Shown: positions 40,798-49,367 of the stretch, piece after piece
Layout of the letters: the number at the start of each line of letters is the position of its first letter
Numbering within the stretch: position 1 is the first letter of the stretch
Assembly (NCBI RefSeq): GCF_019749295.1
Contig: NZ_JACWFG010000001.1
Location: 1 to 64,000, forward strand
Source: Neobacillus niacini
Lineage (GTDB): Bacteria > Bacillota > Bacilli > Bacillales > Cytobacillaceae
Direction: 5' to 3'
Length of the DNA stretch: 64,000 bases
Position numbers and translations under genes: made by a program
The notes under the pieces: model-generated
Databases searched by the model: none
Told to the model about the DNA's origin: nothing
What the model saw: the letters and a program-made list of their open reading frames with translations, nothing else

Positions 40798-41646
40798 CTA
40801 CTTCTGTGATTTAAAAGGATACAGCTCGCGGTAATTGGTGGGTGTCATTCCTTCATGTTTTAAAAAGCGTTTGTTAAAATAACTGATACTCGGATAGCCT
40901 GCTTTTAGAGCAATTTCTTTTATGGTCATTTCTTTATGGTCAAGCAGTAATTGTTTACTCAGTTGAAGCCGGCATAATGTAATGAACTCCATTGGCGTCA
41001 TTTGGGTATCCCGTTTAAAAAGGCGACAAAAATAATAGGTGCTCACACCTGCTTGTTCCGCCCAGTAATCCAATTCAAATGGTTCACATGCTTTACTTTG
41101 CATCATGGGCAGCAAGCCCTGAATTCGATTGTCCAACTCCTGCTTCCGGTCGGAAGTCCGGGGTACTACATTTGTTAGGAATTCCATTAAGAACGTATAG
41201 GTGAGAGTGGACAACCGGGACAAATACAAAAAACTATTTTTCTCCGCTTCAAGGAGCAGCTGCTCATGAGCCTTTTCTAATGGCTTCATATGTTGGATAT
41301 TCCATAGTGAATGTCGGTAAAACCCTTTTTCTGATAAAAATGGATGGAGAACGCTTCCATAAAAATGCACCCAACGAATATTCCACGGGTCCTGATGACT
41401 GCTATAATAACGCTGTTCCTGCATCGGAAAATACAAAAAAGCATCCCCCCGCTTCAAGGTAAATTGTTTTCCGTCTATTTCTATATAGCCAGTTCCTGAA
41501 ACAATAAAGTGAATACTAAAATTATTAAGCGTACCTACCTTTCTATCTACCTGATGTTCCGGCTCATCCCAATACCATCCGATCGATTCGGGGAGCACCA
41601 TATATTCGTTATTATTGAGTGTAGGTAATAGATATTGTCGAAGCAT
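40798..41646 (-). CDS. AraC-family regulator with N-terminal cupin domain
   Basis: 282 aa. Residues about 20-110 form the AraC-type cupin sensor (NNFSIHFIVSGTGYIEIDGKQFTLKRGDAFLYFP). The last 100 carry the two helix-turn-helix units (LDYWAEQAGVSTYYFCRLFKRDTQMTPMEFITLCRL and TIKEIALKAGYPSISYFNKRFLKHEGMTPTNYRELYP). It is divergent from the oxidoreductase pair, 126 bases away, and probably controls it in response to a sugar or sugar acid. Confidence 0.88.
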   Translation of the reverse strand: MLRQYLLPTLNNNEYMVLPESIGWYWDEPEHQVDRKVGTLNNFSIHFIVSGTGYIEIDGKQFTLKRGDAFLYFPMQEQRYYSSHQDPWNIRWVHFYGSVLHPFLSEKGFYRHSLWNIQHMKPLEKAHEQLLLEAEKNSFLYLSRLSTLTYTFLMEFLTNVVPRTSDRKQELDNRIQGLLPMMQSKACEPFELDYWAEQAGVSTYYFCRLFKRDTQMTPMEFITLCRLQLSKQLLLDHKEMTIKEIALKAGYPSISYFNKRFLKHEGMTPTNYRELYPFKSQK

Positions 41647-41772
41647 GTTCTATCACTCTTTCCATAGCAATATTGTTTCATATGTAAGGCAAAAAGATTA
41701 TATTTTTATTTTATTATGAGTTTAATATAATGACAATATAGTAATATTCTTACATAAAAGGAGAGGAACAGA

Positions 41773-42768
41773 ATGAAAAAAATTCTTTGGGGAATTATTG
41801 GCTGCGCCGGCATCGCGAAGCACTCGGTTATACCTGGAATCCAGAAATCTGAAACCGGCGAAGTCGCTGCCATCGCTAGCCGCGGATTAGACAAGGCAAA
41901 GCAAACAGCGGAGGAATTGAATATACCGACCGCTTATGGAAGCTATGAAGAATTACTTGCTGATCCTACTATTGAAGTCGTTTACATTCCACTGCCCAAC
42001 CATATGCATAAAGAATGGGTAATTCGTGCAGCAGAAGCTGGAAAACATGTATTATGCGAAAAGCCATTAGCGCTTACTGCACAGGAAGCACAAGAAATGG
42101 TAGCGGCTTGCGAAAAAGCTGGTGTTGCATTTGCCGAAGCGTTTATGTACCGATATCATCCGCGTTATAACGTCATTCACGACATTATTCAATCGGGTGA
42201 AATTGGCGAGATTCGCGGAATTCATGGCACCTTTACCTTTAACAACGCAAAGGACAAGAACAATATTCGATATAAACAAGATTGGGGCGGCGGTTCGCTA
42301 TACGATGTAGGTGTATATCCAATTAGTGCAGCACGGATGTTGTTAAACGAAGAGCCGCAGGCTGCAACGGTTCATGCTCTATTGTCTGAAGAACATGATT
42401 ATGTCGATATGATGGCCTCTGGCATTTTAGAGTTTAATAAAGGTGTTGCTTTAACGTTTGATTGCGGCATGTGGGCAGCTTTCAGAAATACACTTGAAGT
42501 CTTAGGAACAGATGGACGAATTGAAGTTCCGAGCGCCTTTGTGGTAAATCAGGATGAAAGAGATAACTTTTTTGTCCATACAAAGGATGGACGTAGAGAA
42601 GTAGAAGTTCCTCACTTGAACCAATATGCCTTGCAGGCAGATGCTATAGGAAGAAGTATTCGGAACGGAGAACCACTTCCTTTTCCAGCATCAGATGCCG
42701 TCCTGAATATGAAAGTGTTGGATGCTTGTTTGACATCGGCACGAGAACGCCGTCGTGTGGAAATTTAA
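41773..42768 (+). CDS. Gfo/Idh/MocA-family NAD(P)-dependent sugar oxidoreductase
   Basis: 331 aa. N-terminal Rossmann fold (WGIIGCAGIAKHSVIPGI), the EKP motif that binds cofactor and substrate (HVLCEKPLALTAQEA), and the substrate domain with DWGGGSLYDVGVYPISAARMLL. AAGGAGAGGAACAG precedes the ATG. The family includes xylose, glucose-fructose and inositol dehydrogenases; the GGSLYDVGVYPI block suggests the D-xylose/dihydrodiol dehydrogenase-like branch, not certain. It is the first gene of a two-gene operon with the aldo/keto reductase. Confidence 0.88.
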   Translation: MKKILWGIIGCAGIAKHSVIPGIQKSETGEVAAIASRGLDKAKQTAEELNIPTAYGSYEELLADPTIEVVYIPLPNHMHKEWVIRAAEAGKHVLCEKPLALTAQEAQEMVAACEKAGVAFAEAFMYRYHPRYNVIHDIIQSGEIGEIRGIHGTFTFNNAKDKNNIRYKQDWGGGSLYDVGVYPISAARMLLNEEPQAATVHALLSEEHDYVDMMASGILEFNKGVALTFDCGMWAAFRNTLEVLGTDGRIEVPSAFVVNQDERDNFFVHTKDGRREVEVPHLNQYALQADAIGRSIRNGEPLPFPASDAVLNMKVLDACLTSARERRRVEI

Positions 42769-42787
42769 CAAATTGGAGGTTGAAATA

Positions 42788-43729
42788 ATGAAAACGATTA
42801 CGATTCCAGGGCTAACAAAACCAGTAACGACCCTTATTCAAGGCTCAGACTATTTTAGGCCAAGTGTGTATGAGCAAGTTTGCCAAGTGCTGGACCGTTT
42901 TTTCGCCATAGGCGGGAATACGATTGACACCGCCCATATTTACTGTGGCGGTGAGAGTGAAGTGGCAATTGGGCAGTGGATGACGGAGCGAAACAATCGT
43001 GAAGATGTGGTGATTTTAACAAAAGGGGCTCACCACGACCAGAACGGCACCCGTGTAAATCCTGAAGCTATTTCAAAGGATCTATTTGAGAGTTTAGAAA
43101 GGCTTGGAACAGATTATATCGATTTATATGCGTTGCATCGTGATGACCCGAATGTCCCGGTTAACCTCATTATTGATGCCTTAAATGAGCATATTGCCGC
43201 TGGAAGAATTAAAGCGATAGGCGGGTCGAATTGGACGGTTCAAAGGTTGCAGGAAGCGAATGAATATGCCGCAGCTAATGGGTTAGTCGGATTTACTTTC
43301 AGCAGTCCCAATCTAAGCTTAGCCAAAGCGAAAGAACCGTTTTGGGCTGGTTGTGTATCCGCTGATGCAGCTGATTGCCAATGGCATGAAAAATATCAGA
43401 TCCCGCTTTTGTCGTGGTCTTCCCAAGCAAGAGGTTTCTTTACAGGTCGCTTCTCGTCAAATGATTACAGCAATGCGGATCTTGTTCGCGTATTCTACAG
43501 TGATGAAAACTGGGAACGTCTGCGCCGCGCTGAAGAGCTTGCAAAAGAAAAAGGTGTCAGCACCATTCAAATCGCACTTGCATATGTTCTCAATCAACCA
43601 TTTCCTTCCTGTGCCCTTATCGGTGCTCAAAATGAAGCAGAATTGAACTCTTGTTATGAAGGATCCAAAATTGTTTTAACACAAGAAGAGATAAAATGGC
43701 TGGAAGATGTTGCAATAAGTGTGAGATAA
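42788..43729 (+). CDS. Aldo/keto reductase
   Basis: 313 aa from the ATG at 42788 (MKTITIPGLTKPVTTLIQGSDYF), 8 bases after GGAGG; an in-frame ATG 33 bases earlier would overlap the preceding gene. Catalytic-tetrad residues are visible in NTIDTAHIYCGG (Asp, Tyr), VVILTKGAHH (Lys) and DLYALHRDD (His). IGGSNWTVQRLQEANEYA and QARGFFTGRFS are family blocks. It probably reduces or oxidises a sugar aldehyde or keto group together with the Gfo/Idh/MocA enzyme. A hairpin at 43759-43787 ends the operon. Confidence 0.87.
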   Translation: MKTITIPGLTKPVTTLIQGSDYFRPSVYEQVCQVLDRFFAIGGNTIDTAHIYCGGESEVAIGQWMTERNNREDVVILTKGAHHDQNGTRVNPEAISKDLFESLERLGTDYIDLYALHRDDPNVPVNLIIDALNEHIAAGRIKAIGGSNWTVQRLQEANEYAAANGLVGFTFSSPNLSLAKAKEPFWAGCVSADAADCQWHEKYQIPLLSWSSQARGFFTGRFSSNDYSNADLVRVFYSDENWERLRRAEELAKEKGVSTIQIALAYVLNQPFPSCALIGAQNEAELNSCYEGSKIVLTQEEIKWLEDVAISVR

Positions 43730-43758
43730 TGTGCTTTCTCTTTTTATTAAAAGATTAG

Positions 43759-43787
43759 AAGGTTTCCTTTTGTTAAAGAGGAAGCCT
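43759..43787 (+). terminator. Hairpin after the aldo/keto reductase
   Basis: AAGGTTTCCT pairs with AGGAAGCCTT (one mismatch) around a short AT-rich loop. The T-run is weak. Confidence 0.5.
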
Positions 43788-43818
43788 TGTTGGAATAAAG
43801 GTAATATGAAATTTCCCC

Positions 43819-43922
43819 CATTCCAAGTTACAAGTTACCATGGATATCTATTCGCATTTGACCGGTAACATGGAGTAATTAGGGTAGATACATTAGATAC
43901 ACTTCTGAAAAGACTTCGATAG
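43819..43922 (+). pseudogene. C-terminal remnant of a tyrosine integrase
   Basis: One frame reads HSKLQVTMDIYSHLTGNME, and after a frame change VDTLDTLLKRLR and TAG. This matches the end of phage integrases (GHS..QVTxDIYSHL, with the catalytic Tyr, then a helix). It lies 100 bases before the 69-bp att copy, where an integrase of an older element would be expected. It differs in sequence from the intact integrase at 59600. Confidence 0.7.
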
Positions 43923-44021
43923 CACAAATGGAAGTTTGGCACTTTTACAGCAATCAACAATAAAAAAGCCCGAGTGCCCTCAGGTCTATGTATGAAAGGA
44001 TTTGCTTAAGGTCTTGATATG

Positions 44022-44090
44022 GTTGGCGGGACTGTGTGGGAATCGAACCCACCAGACCTGGCACGCAGGTCTCAAGCAGTTTTGAAGACT
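44022..44090. repeat. attL: 69-bp direct repeat of the tRNA-Sec 3' part
   Basis: Identical base for base to 60759-60827. It runs from the CCA end of tRNA-Sec through the anticodon loop, and identity ends abruptly on both sides. It marks the left boundary of the integrated element. Confidence 0.93.
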
Positions 44091-44107
44091 ACGTAAGTTA
44101 ATCCGGA

Positions 44108-44176
44108 CAATCAATCGGCACAATCAGCGCCAACATCAACGTTCAATCATGCGGTCAATCAGTCTACGGTCAATCA
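44108..44176. promoter_or_regulatory. Left arm-type integrase sites (five CAATCA repeats)
   Basis: CAATCA occurs in the same orientation at 44108, 44121, 44144, 44156 and 44171, directly inside attL. The same word recurs three times inside attR. Closely spaced repeats on both sides of a core are typical of tyrosine-integrase arm sites. Confidence 0.6.
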
Positions 44177-44286
44177 CCGTTACAGTTTTCATTCGTCCTT
44201 TACGGTTTTATGATAGTCGATAGGTTATGCGGTGTCAATAAAACTCGAAATATGTATAACCCCGGAATTACTCCGAGGGCCTTTCT

Positions 44287-44733
44287 TTATTTCAGCATGT
44301 CGTTAAGTTCTTCTAAGCCTTGCGCCACTTCTTCATCGGATAATCGGCGAGGACGATCTGTTTGCAGCTCGGTAAACTGCGTAACTTCCTTGCGCTCAAC
44401 TAAGCGACCGCTAAGCTTATAGTAAAGCTCAATAGCTTTAATTGAAGGAATTCCGTTATTAGACGGACCCTTTTCGATTAGAGTCATTAACCTTGCGTCA
44501 ACCAGTGAACGATAAGAGTCAAGCTTCATGTCCGTCAATGCTGCCTGGTAGCGGATAAAGTCGACGTCCTCTGTTCTCCAAGTATGAAGATGCTGACGGC
44601 TAATTCCGATTTCTTCCGCTAAGGCTTCTTGCGTGCGCTTTTCCTTACCAGCGAATTCATTCGCAATTAGCAAGTGAGCCGCCATTTGTTGCTGCGGAGT
44701 AAGATTCTCCTGCAATTCTTTTAATGTTGCCAT
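44287..44733 (-). CDS. phBC6A51-type helix-turn-helix phage protein
   Basis: 148 aa. Residues about 10-55 form a helix-turn-helix (MAAHLLIANEFAGKEKRTQEALAEEIGISRQHLHTWR) of the kind found in the phBC6A51 family of Bacillus prophages. The C-terminal part is acidic and helical (RRLSDEEVAQGLEELNDMLK). A role like a small terminase or a regulator is possible but not shown. It is the last gene of the minus-strand tail cluster, 13 bases after the 181-aa gene, and is followed by a CCTCGGA..TCCGGGG hairpin near 44263. Confidence 0.65.
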   Translation of the reverse strand: MATLKELQENLTPQQQMAAHLLIANEFAGKEKRTQEALAEEIGISRQHLHTWRTEDVDFIRYQAALTDMKLDSYRSLVDARLMTLIEKGPSNNGIPSIKAIELYYKLSGRLVERKEVTQFTELQTDRPRRLSDEEVAQGLEELNDMLK

Positions 44734-44746
44734 TTAGTTTCCCCTC

Positions 44747-45292
44747 CTAGTATAAGTGTTTAATTGATTCGTAATGTTCTTTAAGTCGACTGAGCTCCGC
44801 GTCAAATAACGCTTCATCACTCTTGTATGCCTCGTATTTAGCCTTAACGTCTGCATAACCCCCGTGTCCGTATGCAACTTCGTTCAGAGACTTTTTGGCG
44901 TCAATACTCGCCAGTTTCAAACTTAGAAGTAAGGAACGAATAAACTTTTCCGGTGCGTTCTGATCTGCGGATTTTACTAATCGCATAGCGTTGCGCATCC
45001 CTACAGAGAAGGCATTGTAATTCCCGCCGATAGTTTCGCCGATTAATTCTAAGTCAGCCACGTAAGGCTCCAGCTTCGAATCATCAATCGGAGGAATCCT
45101 TTGGGAATCACCGCAAAGTTTTGCATACTTTACGAGAAAATCAAAAAGCGGTTTGCAGCGTTCGAAAAGTAAATAGCCAACTTCTACCGGAACGAATTCC
45201 GCTGGAGGGTCGGCAGGTAATCCTCTTGCAATTCGATCGGCTTTCATTGCCGCTATTTCCTTTTTCATCTTTTCAATGTCGTCCATATTCAA
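44747..45292 (-). CDS. Unknown phage protein, 181 aa, downstream of the tape-measure gene
   Basis: Mostly helical and charged, with MKADRIARGLPADPPAEFVPVEVGYLL near the start and a Lys/Glu-rich end. It begins 10 bases after the tape-measure stop. In tailed phages this position often holds distal-tail or baseplate proteins, but the small size and helical nature do not fit these. No family recognised. Confidence 0.55.
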   Translation of the reverse strand: MNMDDIEKMKKEIAAMKADRIARGLPADPPAEFVPVEVGYLLFERCKPLFDFLVKYAKLCGDSQRIPPIDDSKLEPYVADLELIGETIGGNYNAFSVGMRNAMRLVKSADQNAPEKFIRSLLLSLKLASIDAKKSLNEVAYGHGGYADVKAKYEAYKSDEALFDAELSRLKEHYESIKHLY

Positions 45293-45301
45293 CCTCCGTT
45301 T

Positions 45302-47632
45302 TTACTTTCTGATTCCGCCAAATCGCGCCTTTAAGTTAAACCGATCCGATAATCCGCGCTCAATCATGTCGAGCATACCTCGCGCATCATCTTCCGAACC
45401 GCTTCCGCTATAATTCAGCGTTAGATTAACTGTTGAGCTTTGCGTCGTTGTTTTCTCTGCCAGCGGTCGTGTGTAAGCATTGCCCGCAACTCCTGGCGTA
45501 GAGTAAGCAAGGGACGTCGGGACTGCAGCCGAAGCCATATCCCCGGTAGCTACCTTGACTTCGTTAATCATCGATTTTAGACCGTTTACGAAACCTTCTC
45601 CGGTAAATTCTCCGAGCTCCATAAGAACCCTTGAAGGAGAATGAATGCCGAGGAACGACTTGATCTTCGCAGGAATAGCGCCGGCAATTCCGCTGACCGC
45701 TTTAGAAACCGCAGAACCCATCGACTTAATACCGTTAACTAATCCAGCGATAATATTACGTCCTATGTCCGCTAAATTGATACTCTTGAAGATTGAAACG
45801 ATATTCTGCCAGATTCGCGACGCAGTATTTTTCGCTGATTCTAGCGCTCCCTCGAAATCTCCGGTAAAAATCTTAGCAAAAAAGCCAATCAGTCCGAGCA
45901 CGAAGTTTATCGCCGTTGAAAAGGCTGCCTGTATGACTGCCCAAGCAATCTTCACGACGCCCACAATTACCGGAAAAATCGTCTGGAAGATCATCGAAAT
46001 AAAGCCCATCGCCGTTTGTATATAGCTCTTCAAGAATGTGAAGGCAAATTTCGCTACTTCCATAATGGCCGATCCGTTTTCCGACCACCATTTCGTAATG
46101 TCGCTTAGTCGATCGCCAATGAACGAAGCCACTGCGGACATGACCGACTTCACGATTCCGATGATAAATTCTAGCGCAACGCTAAAGGCCTGCTTGATCC
46201 ATTCCCAGGCTGCGTCTACTGAATCCCGAAACCATGAAATATGTTGATACGCCAATACGAGCGCAGCACCAATCGCAGCAATGACGCCTACAACGATTAG
46301 AACGGTGGACGAAATACCCGCAATAACTCCTACGAGCCAGCTACCTGCCGTTGCTATAGCGGTAAAGCCTGCGACAATGGCAGGAATAAAGCCGATAATC
46401 ATTAGAAGCGGTCCAGCGATTAGCAAGAAGCCTGCAGCAATAGCCGCTGTTATCGCAATCGTTGACTTTGTGCTTTCGCTCAAGTTGTTGAACTTGTCGA
46501 TCATGCCTTGGACTGTTAACGTGATTGACTTAATTGCCGGTAGCAACGCAGTACCAAGCGAAATCGAAGCCGTCTCAAACGCGCCCTTTAATTGCTCGAT
46601 TGCACCCTTAGTGTTATTCAAACGTTCTGTCGCAACATCTACCGCTTTGACCTTCGACATTGACTCGTACATCTTATCAATACCCGCTGCACCCTCGTTG
46701 TAAAGGATGTTGGCAGCACGAATTGCGTCCGTTCCGAACATCGTTTTCATTGCAAGCTGACGTTGCTCATCGGTCAAGCCGGACAATTGCGTTTTCAATA
46801 ACTCCGCAATTTCAGCCATCGATTTAATTGAGCCGTTAGCGTCATAAAACTTACTGGTATTGTTCTCCGTAAGAAGTCCAAGCTCTTTCATTTGTCCGGC
46901 GGCAGCGTCCGTACTAGGCGATAAGTTAAGTAGCATCGTCTTTAGTGAGGTACCGGCATCGGATCCACGCAAGCCCCAGTTTGCAAACGCTGCGAGTGCC
47001 GTTGAGGTATCTTTAAACGATAGCCCAACTCCGGCAGCAACCGCTGAAGTCATACTTAAGCCGAATTTCAGTTCAGAAACTGACGTGGCGCTTGCATTCG
47101 CGGCTCCGGCAAGAAGATTTCCGGCGTCAGCTACGCTTAAATTGTCCTTTTTGAACGCATTTAGCGCAGTGGATGCGATTTCAGCCGCGTCAGCTAGTTC
47201 AAGTTCGCCAGCAACTGCTAAGTCGAGCGCACCTTGCAAGCCTCCGCCTAGGATATCTGCCGTGCTTACTCCAGCTTTCATTAATTCTTCAATACCTTGA
47301 GCCGCTTCAGTAGCGCTATATTTCGTTTTTGCGCCCATCTCGATAGCTAATGCGCTCAACTTTTCCATTTCTTGCGCTGTGCTTCCCGAAACTGCTTTAA
47401 TCGAGGATAGCTGATACTCGAAATTCATTGCCGAGTTTGCTGCGAATCCGAGGCCACCGGCTATCGCGACGCCCAGAGCCGTCATGCCAGCGCCGATTTT
47501 TCCGAGCTCAGCGAATGTTTGTTGCGTACTACTTGAAAATCTAGAAACCTCGTTGGCAGCTTGAGTCAAACCAGATGAGAGGTTTGATATGTCTGCCCCG
47601 ACGTTTACAAGAATTGTTTGATCTCCTGCCAT
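45302..47632 (-). CDS. Phage tail tape-measure protein
   Basis: 776 aa. The N-terminal third is a TP901-type tape-measure core (INSAMNFEYQLSSIKAVSGST, ALAIEMGAKTKYSATEAAQGIEELMKAGVS, ANWGLRGSDAGTSLKTMLLNL). The middle has several hydrophobic spans (IAAGFLLIAGPLLMIIGFIPAIVAGF). The end has SFLGIHSPSRVLMELGEFTGEGFVNGL, a block common to tape-measure C-termini. It sets tail length during assembly. The gene is intact. Its stop-to-start junctions on both sides are tight, but no portal, capsid, terminase or fibre gene is near, so it is an isolated tail component in a small element. Confidence 0.9.
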   Translation of the reverse strand: MAGDQTILVNVGADISNLSSGLTQAANEVSRFSSSTQQTFAELGKIGAGMTALGVAIAGGLGFAANSAMNFEYQLSSIKAVSGSTAQEMEKLSALAIEMGAKTKYSATEAAQGIEELMKAGVSTADILGGGLQGALDLAVAGELELADAAEIASTALNAFKKDNLSVADAGNLLAGAANASATSVSELKFGLSMTSAVAAGVGLSFKDTSTALAAFANWGLRGSDAGTSLKTMLLNLSPSTDAAAGQMKELGLLTENNTSKFYDANGSIKSMAEIAELLKTQLSGLTDEQRQLAMKTMFGTDAIRAANILYNEGAAGIDKMYESMSKVKAVDVATERLNNTKGAIEQLKGAFETASISLGTALLPAIKSITLTVQGMIDKFNNLSESTKSTIAITAAIAAGFLLIAGPLLMIIGFIPAIVAGFTAIATAGSWLVGVIAGISSTVLIVVGVIAAIGAALVLAYQHISWFRDSVDAAWEWIKQAFSVALEFIIGIVKSVMSAVASFIGDRLSDITKWWSENGSAIMEVAKFAFTFLKSYIQTAMGFISMIFQTIFPVIVGVVKIAWAVIQAAFSTAINFVLGLIGFFAKIFTGDFEGALESAKNTASRIWQNIVSIFKSINLADIGRNIIAGLVNGIKSMGSAVSKAVSGIAGAIPAKIKSFLGIHSPSRVLMELGEFTGEGFVNGLKSMINEVKVATGDMASAAVPTSLAYSTPGVAGNAYTRPLAEKTTTQSSTVNLTLNYSGSGSEDDARGMLDMIERGLSDRFNLKARFGGIRK

Positions 47633-47962
47633 TTACGTTGTCACCACCTTTAAATATCCTGATAATAATTCGCCTGACTTTGCGCCAAGTTGTTCCGCCT
47701 TTTGATAGCGTCCTTTTTGGCCAGCTTCGCATGCTCGAATCATCATTTCGAAACCATCTCGTAATAACCGGAAGCCTCTCCGGTCTTCTTGCGACAGTTT
47801 CAACTTTTTTAATTCCGCCAAGCCTTTGCTGTATTGCCGCTCTGCCTGCCGCCAAGTTGCATCAACTGGCAGTGCTTGCGCTTGTGCTGCGTTTTGCATC
47901 CATTGACCCGTCTTCGTGTAATACTCGTCAACAACGCGCTGAACATCGCTCAATGTGTTCAT
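47633..47962 (-). CDS. Small helical phage protein before the tape-measure gene, 109 aa
   Basis: Alpha-helical and charged (WRQAERQYSKGLAELKKLKLSQEDRRGFRLLRDGFEMM). Its TAA directly precedes the tape-measure ATG. By position it could be a tail assembly chaperone, but no sequence motif supports that and no slippery heptamer was found. GAGGGGTGAAAAC precedes the ATG. Confidence 0.6.
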   Translation of the reverse strand: MNTLSDVQRVVDEYYTKTGQWMQNAAQAQALPVDATWRQAERQYSKGLAELKKLKLSQEDRRGFRLLRDGFEMMIRACEAGQKGRYQKAEQLGAKSGELLSGYLKVVTT

Positions 47963-47991
47963 GTTTTCACCCCTCTAGTTTCGTTTGGCCA

Positions 47992-48021
47992 AATAAAAAA
48001 CAGCCCGTTAGGACTGTCAGT
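47992..48021 (-). terminator. Terminator upstream of the 109-aa gene
   Basis: On the minus strand ACAGTCC pairs with GGGCTGT around TAAC (one G-T), followed by TTTTTATTT. With the hairpin at 48087 it isolates the tape-measure segment from upstream transcripts. Confidence 0.65.
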
Positions 48022-48086
48022 TTTAAGATGTTCGCTCCGACAACGGAATGGCTGACCGTTGAATTCATCACGAGATATGTATAAAA

Positions 48087-48106
48087 AAGAACGCCCGAAG
48101 GCGCCC
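48087..48106 (-). terminator. Terminator of the 91-aa gene
   Basis: On the minus strand GGCGCC-TTCG-GGCGTT is followed by CTTTTTTATA; the TTCG tetraloop is typical. Confidence 0.7.
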
Positions 48107-48108
48107 TA

Positions 48109-48384
48109 TTACTTACTAAACTTTTCGAGATATGCTGCTTTTAGCACTTTGTATCTCTTGACATTATCGTGGGTCTTAATGACTTGTGGGTTTTCCACTC
48201 CGTCCTCTTTGACGTAGGTATAACGGGTAGATTGCGCTAGATTAAATAGCTTTGCAAGATCATCAGCGCTAACTCTAAAATCGCTAATGTCCACACCTTC
48301 AAGACTTTGCCCTTCGATTTTACTTAGCAGTTCCTCGTCGTTTTTTATAACAATTTTGCCTGTTTGAAGTGTAGTAATATTCAT
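48109..48384 (-). CDS. Unknown small phage protein, 91 aa
   Basis: Begins MNITTLQTGKIVIKNDEELLSKIEGQ. Mixed alpha/beta, with DISDFRVSADDLAKLFNLAQSTRYTYVKEDG. No motif recognised. Ends at its own terminator at 48087. Transcribed with the 237-aa gene 66 bases upstream. Confidence 0.55.
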   Translation of the reverse strand: MNITTLQTGKIVIKNDEELLSKIEGQSLEGVDISDFRVSADDLAKLFNLAQSTRYTYVKEDGVENPQVIKTHDNVKRYKVLKAAYLEKFSK

Positions 48385-48450
48385 TTATATTCCGCCCCTT
48401 TTTATTGTTTTTTTTATTTAAGCCGATGAATAAAGTCGCCGGCCGTTATC

Positions 48451-49164
48451 TTATTCCGCTTCTGGCTCTTTTACTGAATCTTCTATAGCAAAATACATGT
48501 CCGGCTTGTTTACGTAGTCTGCATAACGACTTCCGTATGATCCCTTAATGTGATCCGTGACAGCAGGCTTGAATATCTTGGCCGAGAACATTGCGTCTGC
48601 TTGCTCCATTACCTGTTGCGCCTCTCGCTGGTCTTCCGTCTTAAAATCCGAATCCAATCTATCGTACAACTTTACTAAATCCGCTTTTGCCTCTGGTTTT
48701 ACCTGCTGAATAATAGGCGTAATGACATCCGAAAAGTGTTCGCGGAATTGTCCGGCAATATAAGGATCGTCTATCCCTTCCGCAAACTCCTTCACAAGTT
48801 CCGCGGCCTTTTCCGGACGGAACGCCAGCATTACGCGAGTCTTTAAATCTTTCAAGCTACGTTCATATTTTTGCACAGTTGCGTCACTAGGCTTCTTATG
48901 CGGACTTTCAAGAAGGCGCTCAGCCTTGCCCTTTGCGCGAATGACTTCAATTTGAAACTCGTCTTTGGTCTTCTTTGCAAACTCCATTATTTGTCGACTG
49001 TGCTGCTTTTTAAGCTCCTCAATTTTTAATCTTTGACCGTGTGCAGAAAGGGTTTTGTCCTGTCTTATTTGCTGTTCTGCTTGACTTAGCTTATCTGCCA
49101 ATTCCCTATATTGAGCTGTAGCCCCGTTCATAATTTCATGAGCTTTCGAAATGTGTTCTCTCAT
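48451..49164 (-). CDS. Coiled-coil phage protein, 237 aa
   Basis: Residues about 15-120 are strongly coiled-coil (ADKLSQAEQQIRQDKTLSAHGQRLKIEELKKQHSRQIMEF). The C-terminal third is acidic with YGSRYADYVNKPDMYFAIEDSVKEPE. Scaffold-like composition, but no scaffold family is recognised and no capsid gene is present. It follows the 52-aa Cys protein on the same strand. Confidence 0.55.
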   Translation of the reverse strand: MREHISKAHEIMNGATAQYRELADKLSQAEQQIRQDKTLSAHGQRLKIEELKKQHSRQIMEFAKKTKDEFQIEVIRAKGKAERLLESPHKKPSDATVQKYERSLKDLKTRVMLAFRPEKAAELVKEFAEGIDDPYIAGQFREHFSDVITPIIQQVKPEAKADLVKLYDRLDSDFKTEDQREAQQVMEQADAMFSAKIFKPAVTDHIKGSYGSRYADYVNKPDMYFAIEDSVKEPEAE

Positions 49165-49208
49165 TATTAAATCCCCCTATTTTATAAGTAATTTTGTTAC
49201 ATCCATTA

Positions 49209-49367
49209 TTAGCGACGTCGACTCTTCTTCGGGCCACTCCAAACTTTGATTCCTTTCTCGCAATACGTTTGCCAGCCTGCATCTTCGTACTTTTCTTTGC
49301 GCTCTTTTCGCAAACATTCCGATTGCAATGCACAATTAAAACACCTTAATTTAGTTGATTCCGCCAT
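49209..49367 (-). CDS. Small Cys-rich, probably zinc-binding phage protein, 52 aa
   Basis: Reads MAESTKLRCFNCALQSECLR and on to YCEKGIKVWSGPKKSRRR. Cys at positions 9, 12, 18 and 36 could hold a zinc ion, and the tail is basic. GAGGAGGTTAACGAGA precedes the ATG. It overlaps by 17 bases the end of the interrupted frame upstream. Function unknown. Confidence 0.6.
   Translation of the reverse strand: MAESTKLRCFNCALQSECLRKERKEKYEDAGWQTYCEKGIKVWSGPKKSRRR

Noticed and set aside
47541..47962. Programmed frameshift in a tail-chaperone pair before the tape-measure gene
   Set aside because: No slippery heptamer found, and terminators separate the 91-aa and 109-aa genes.
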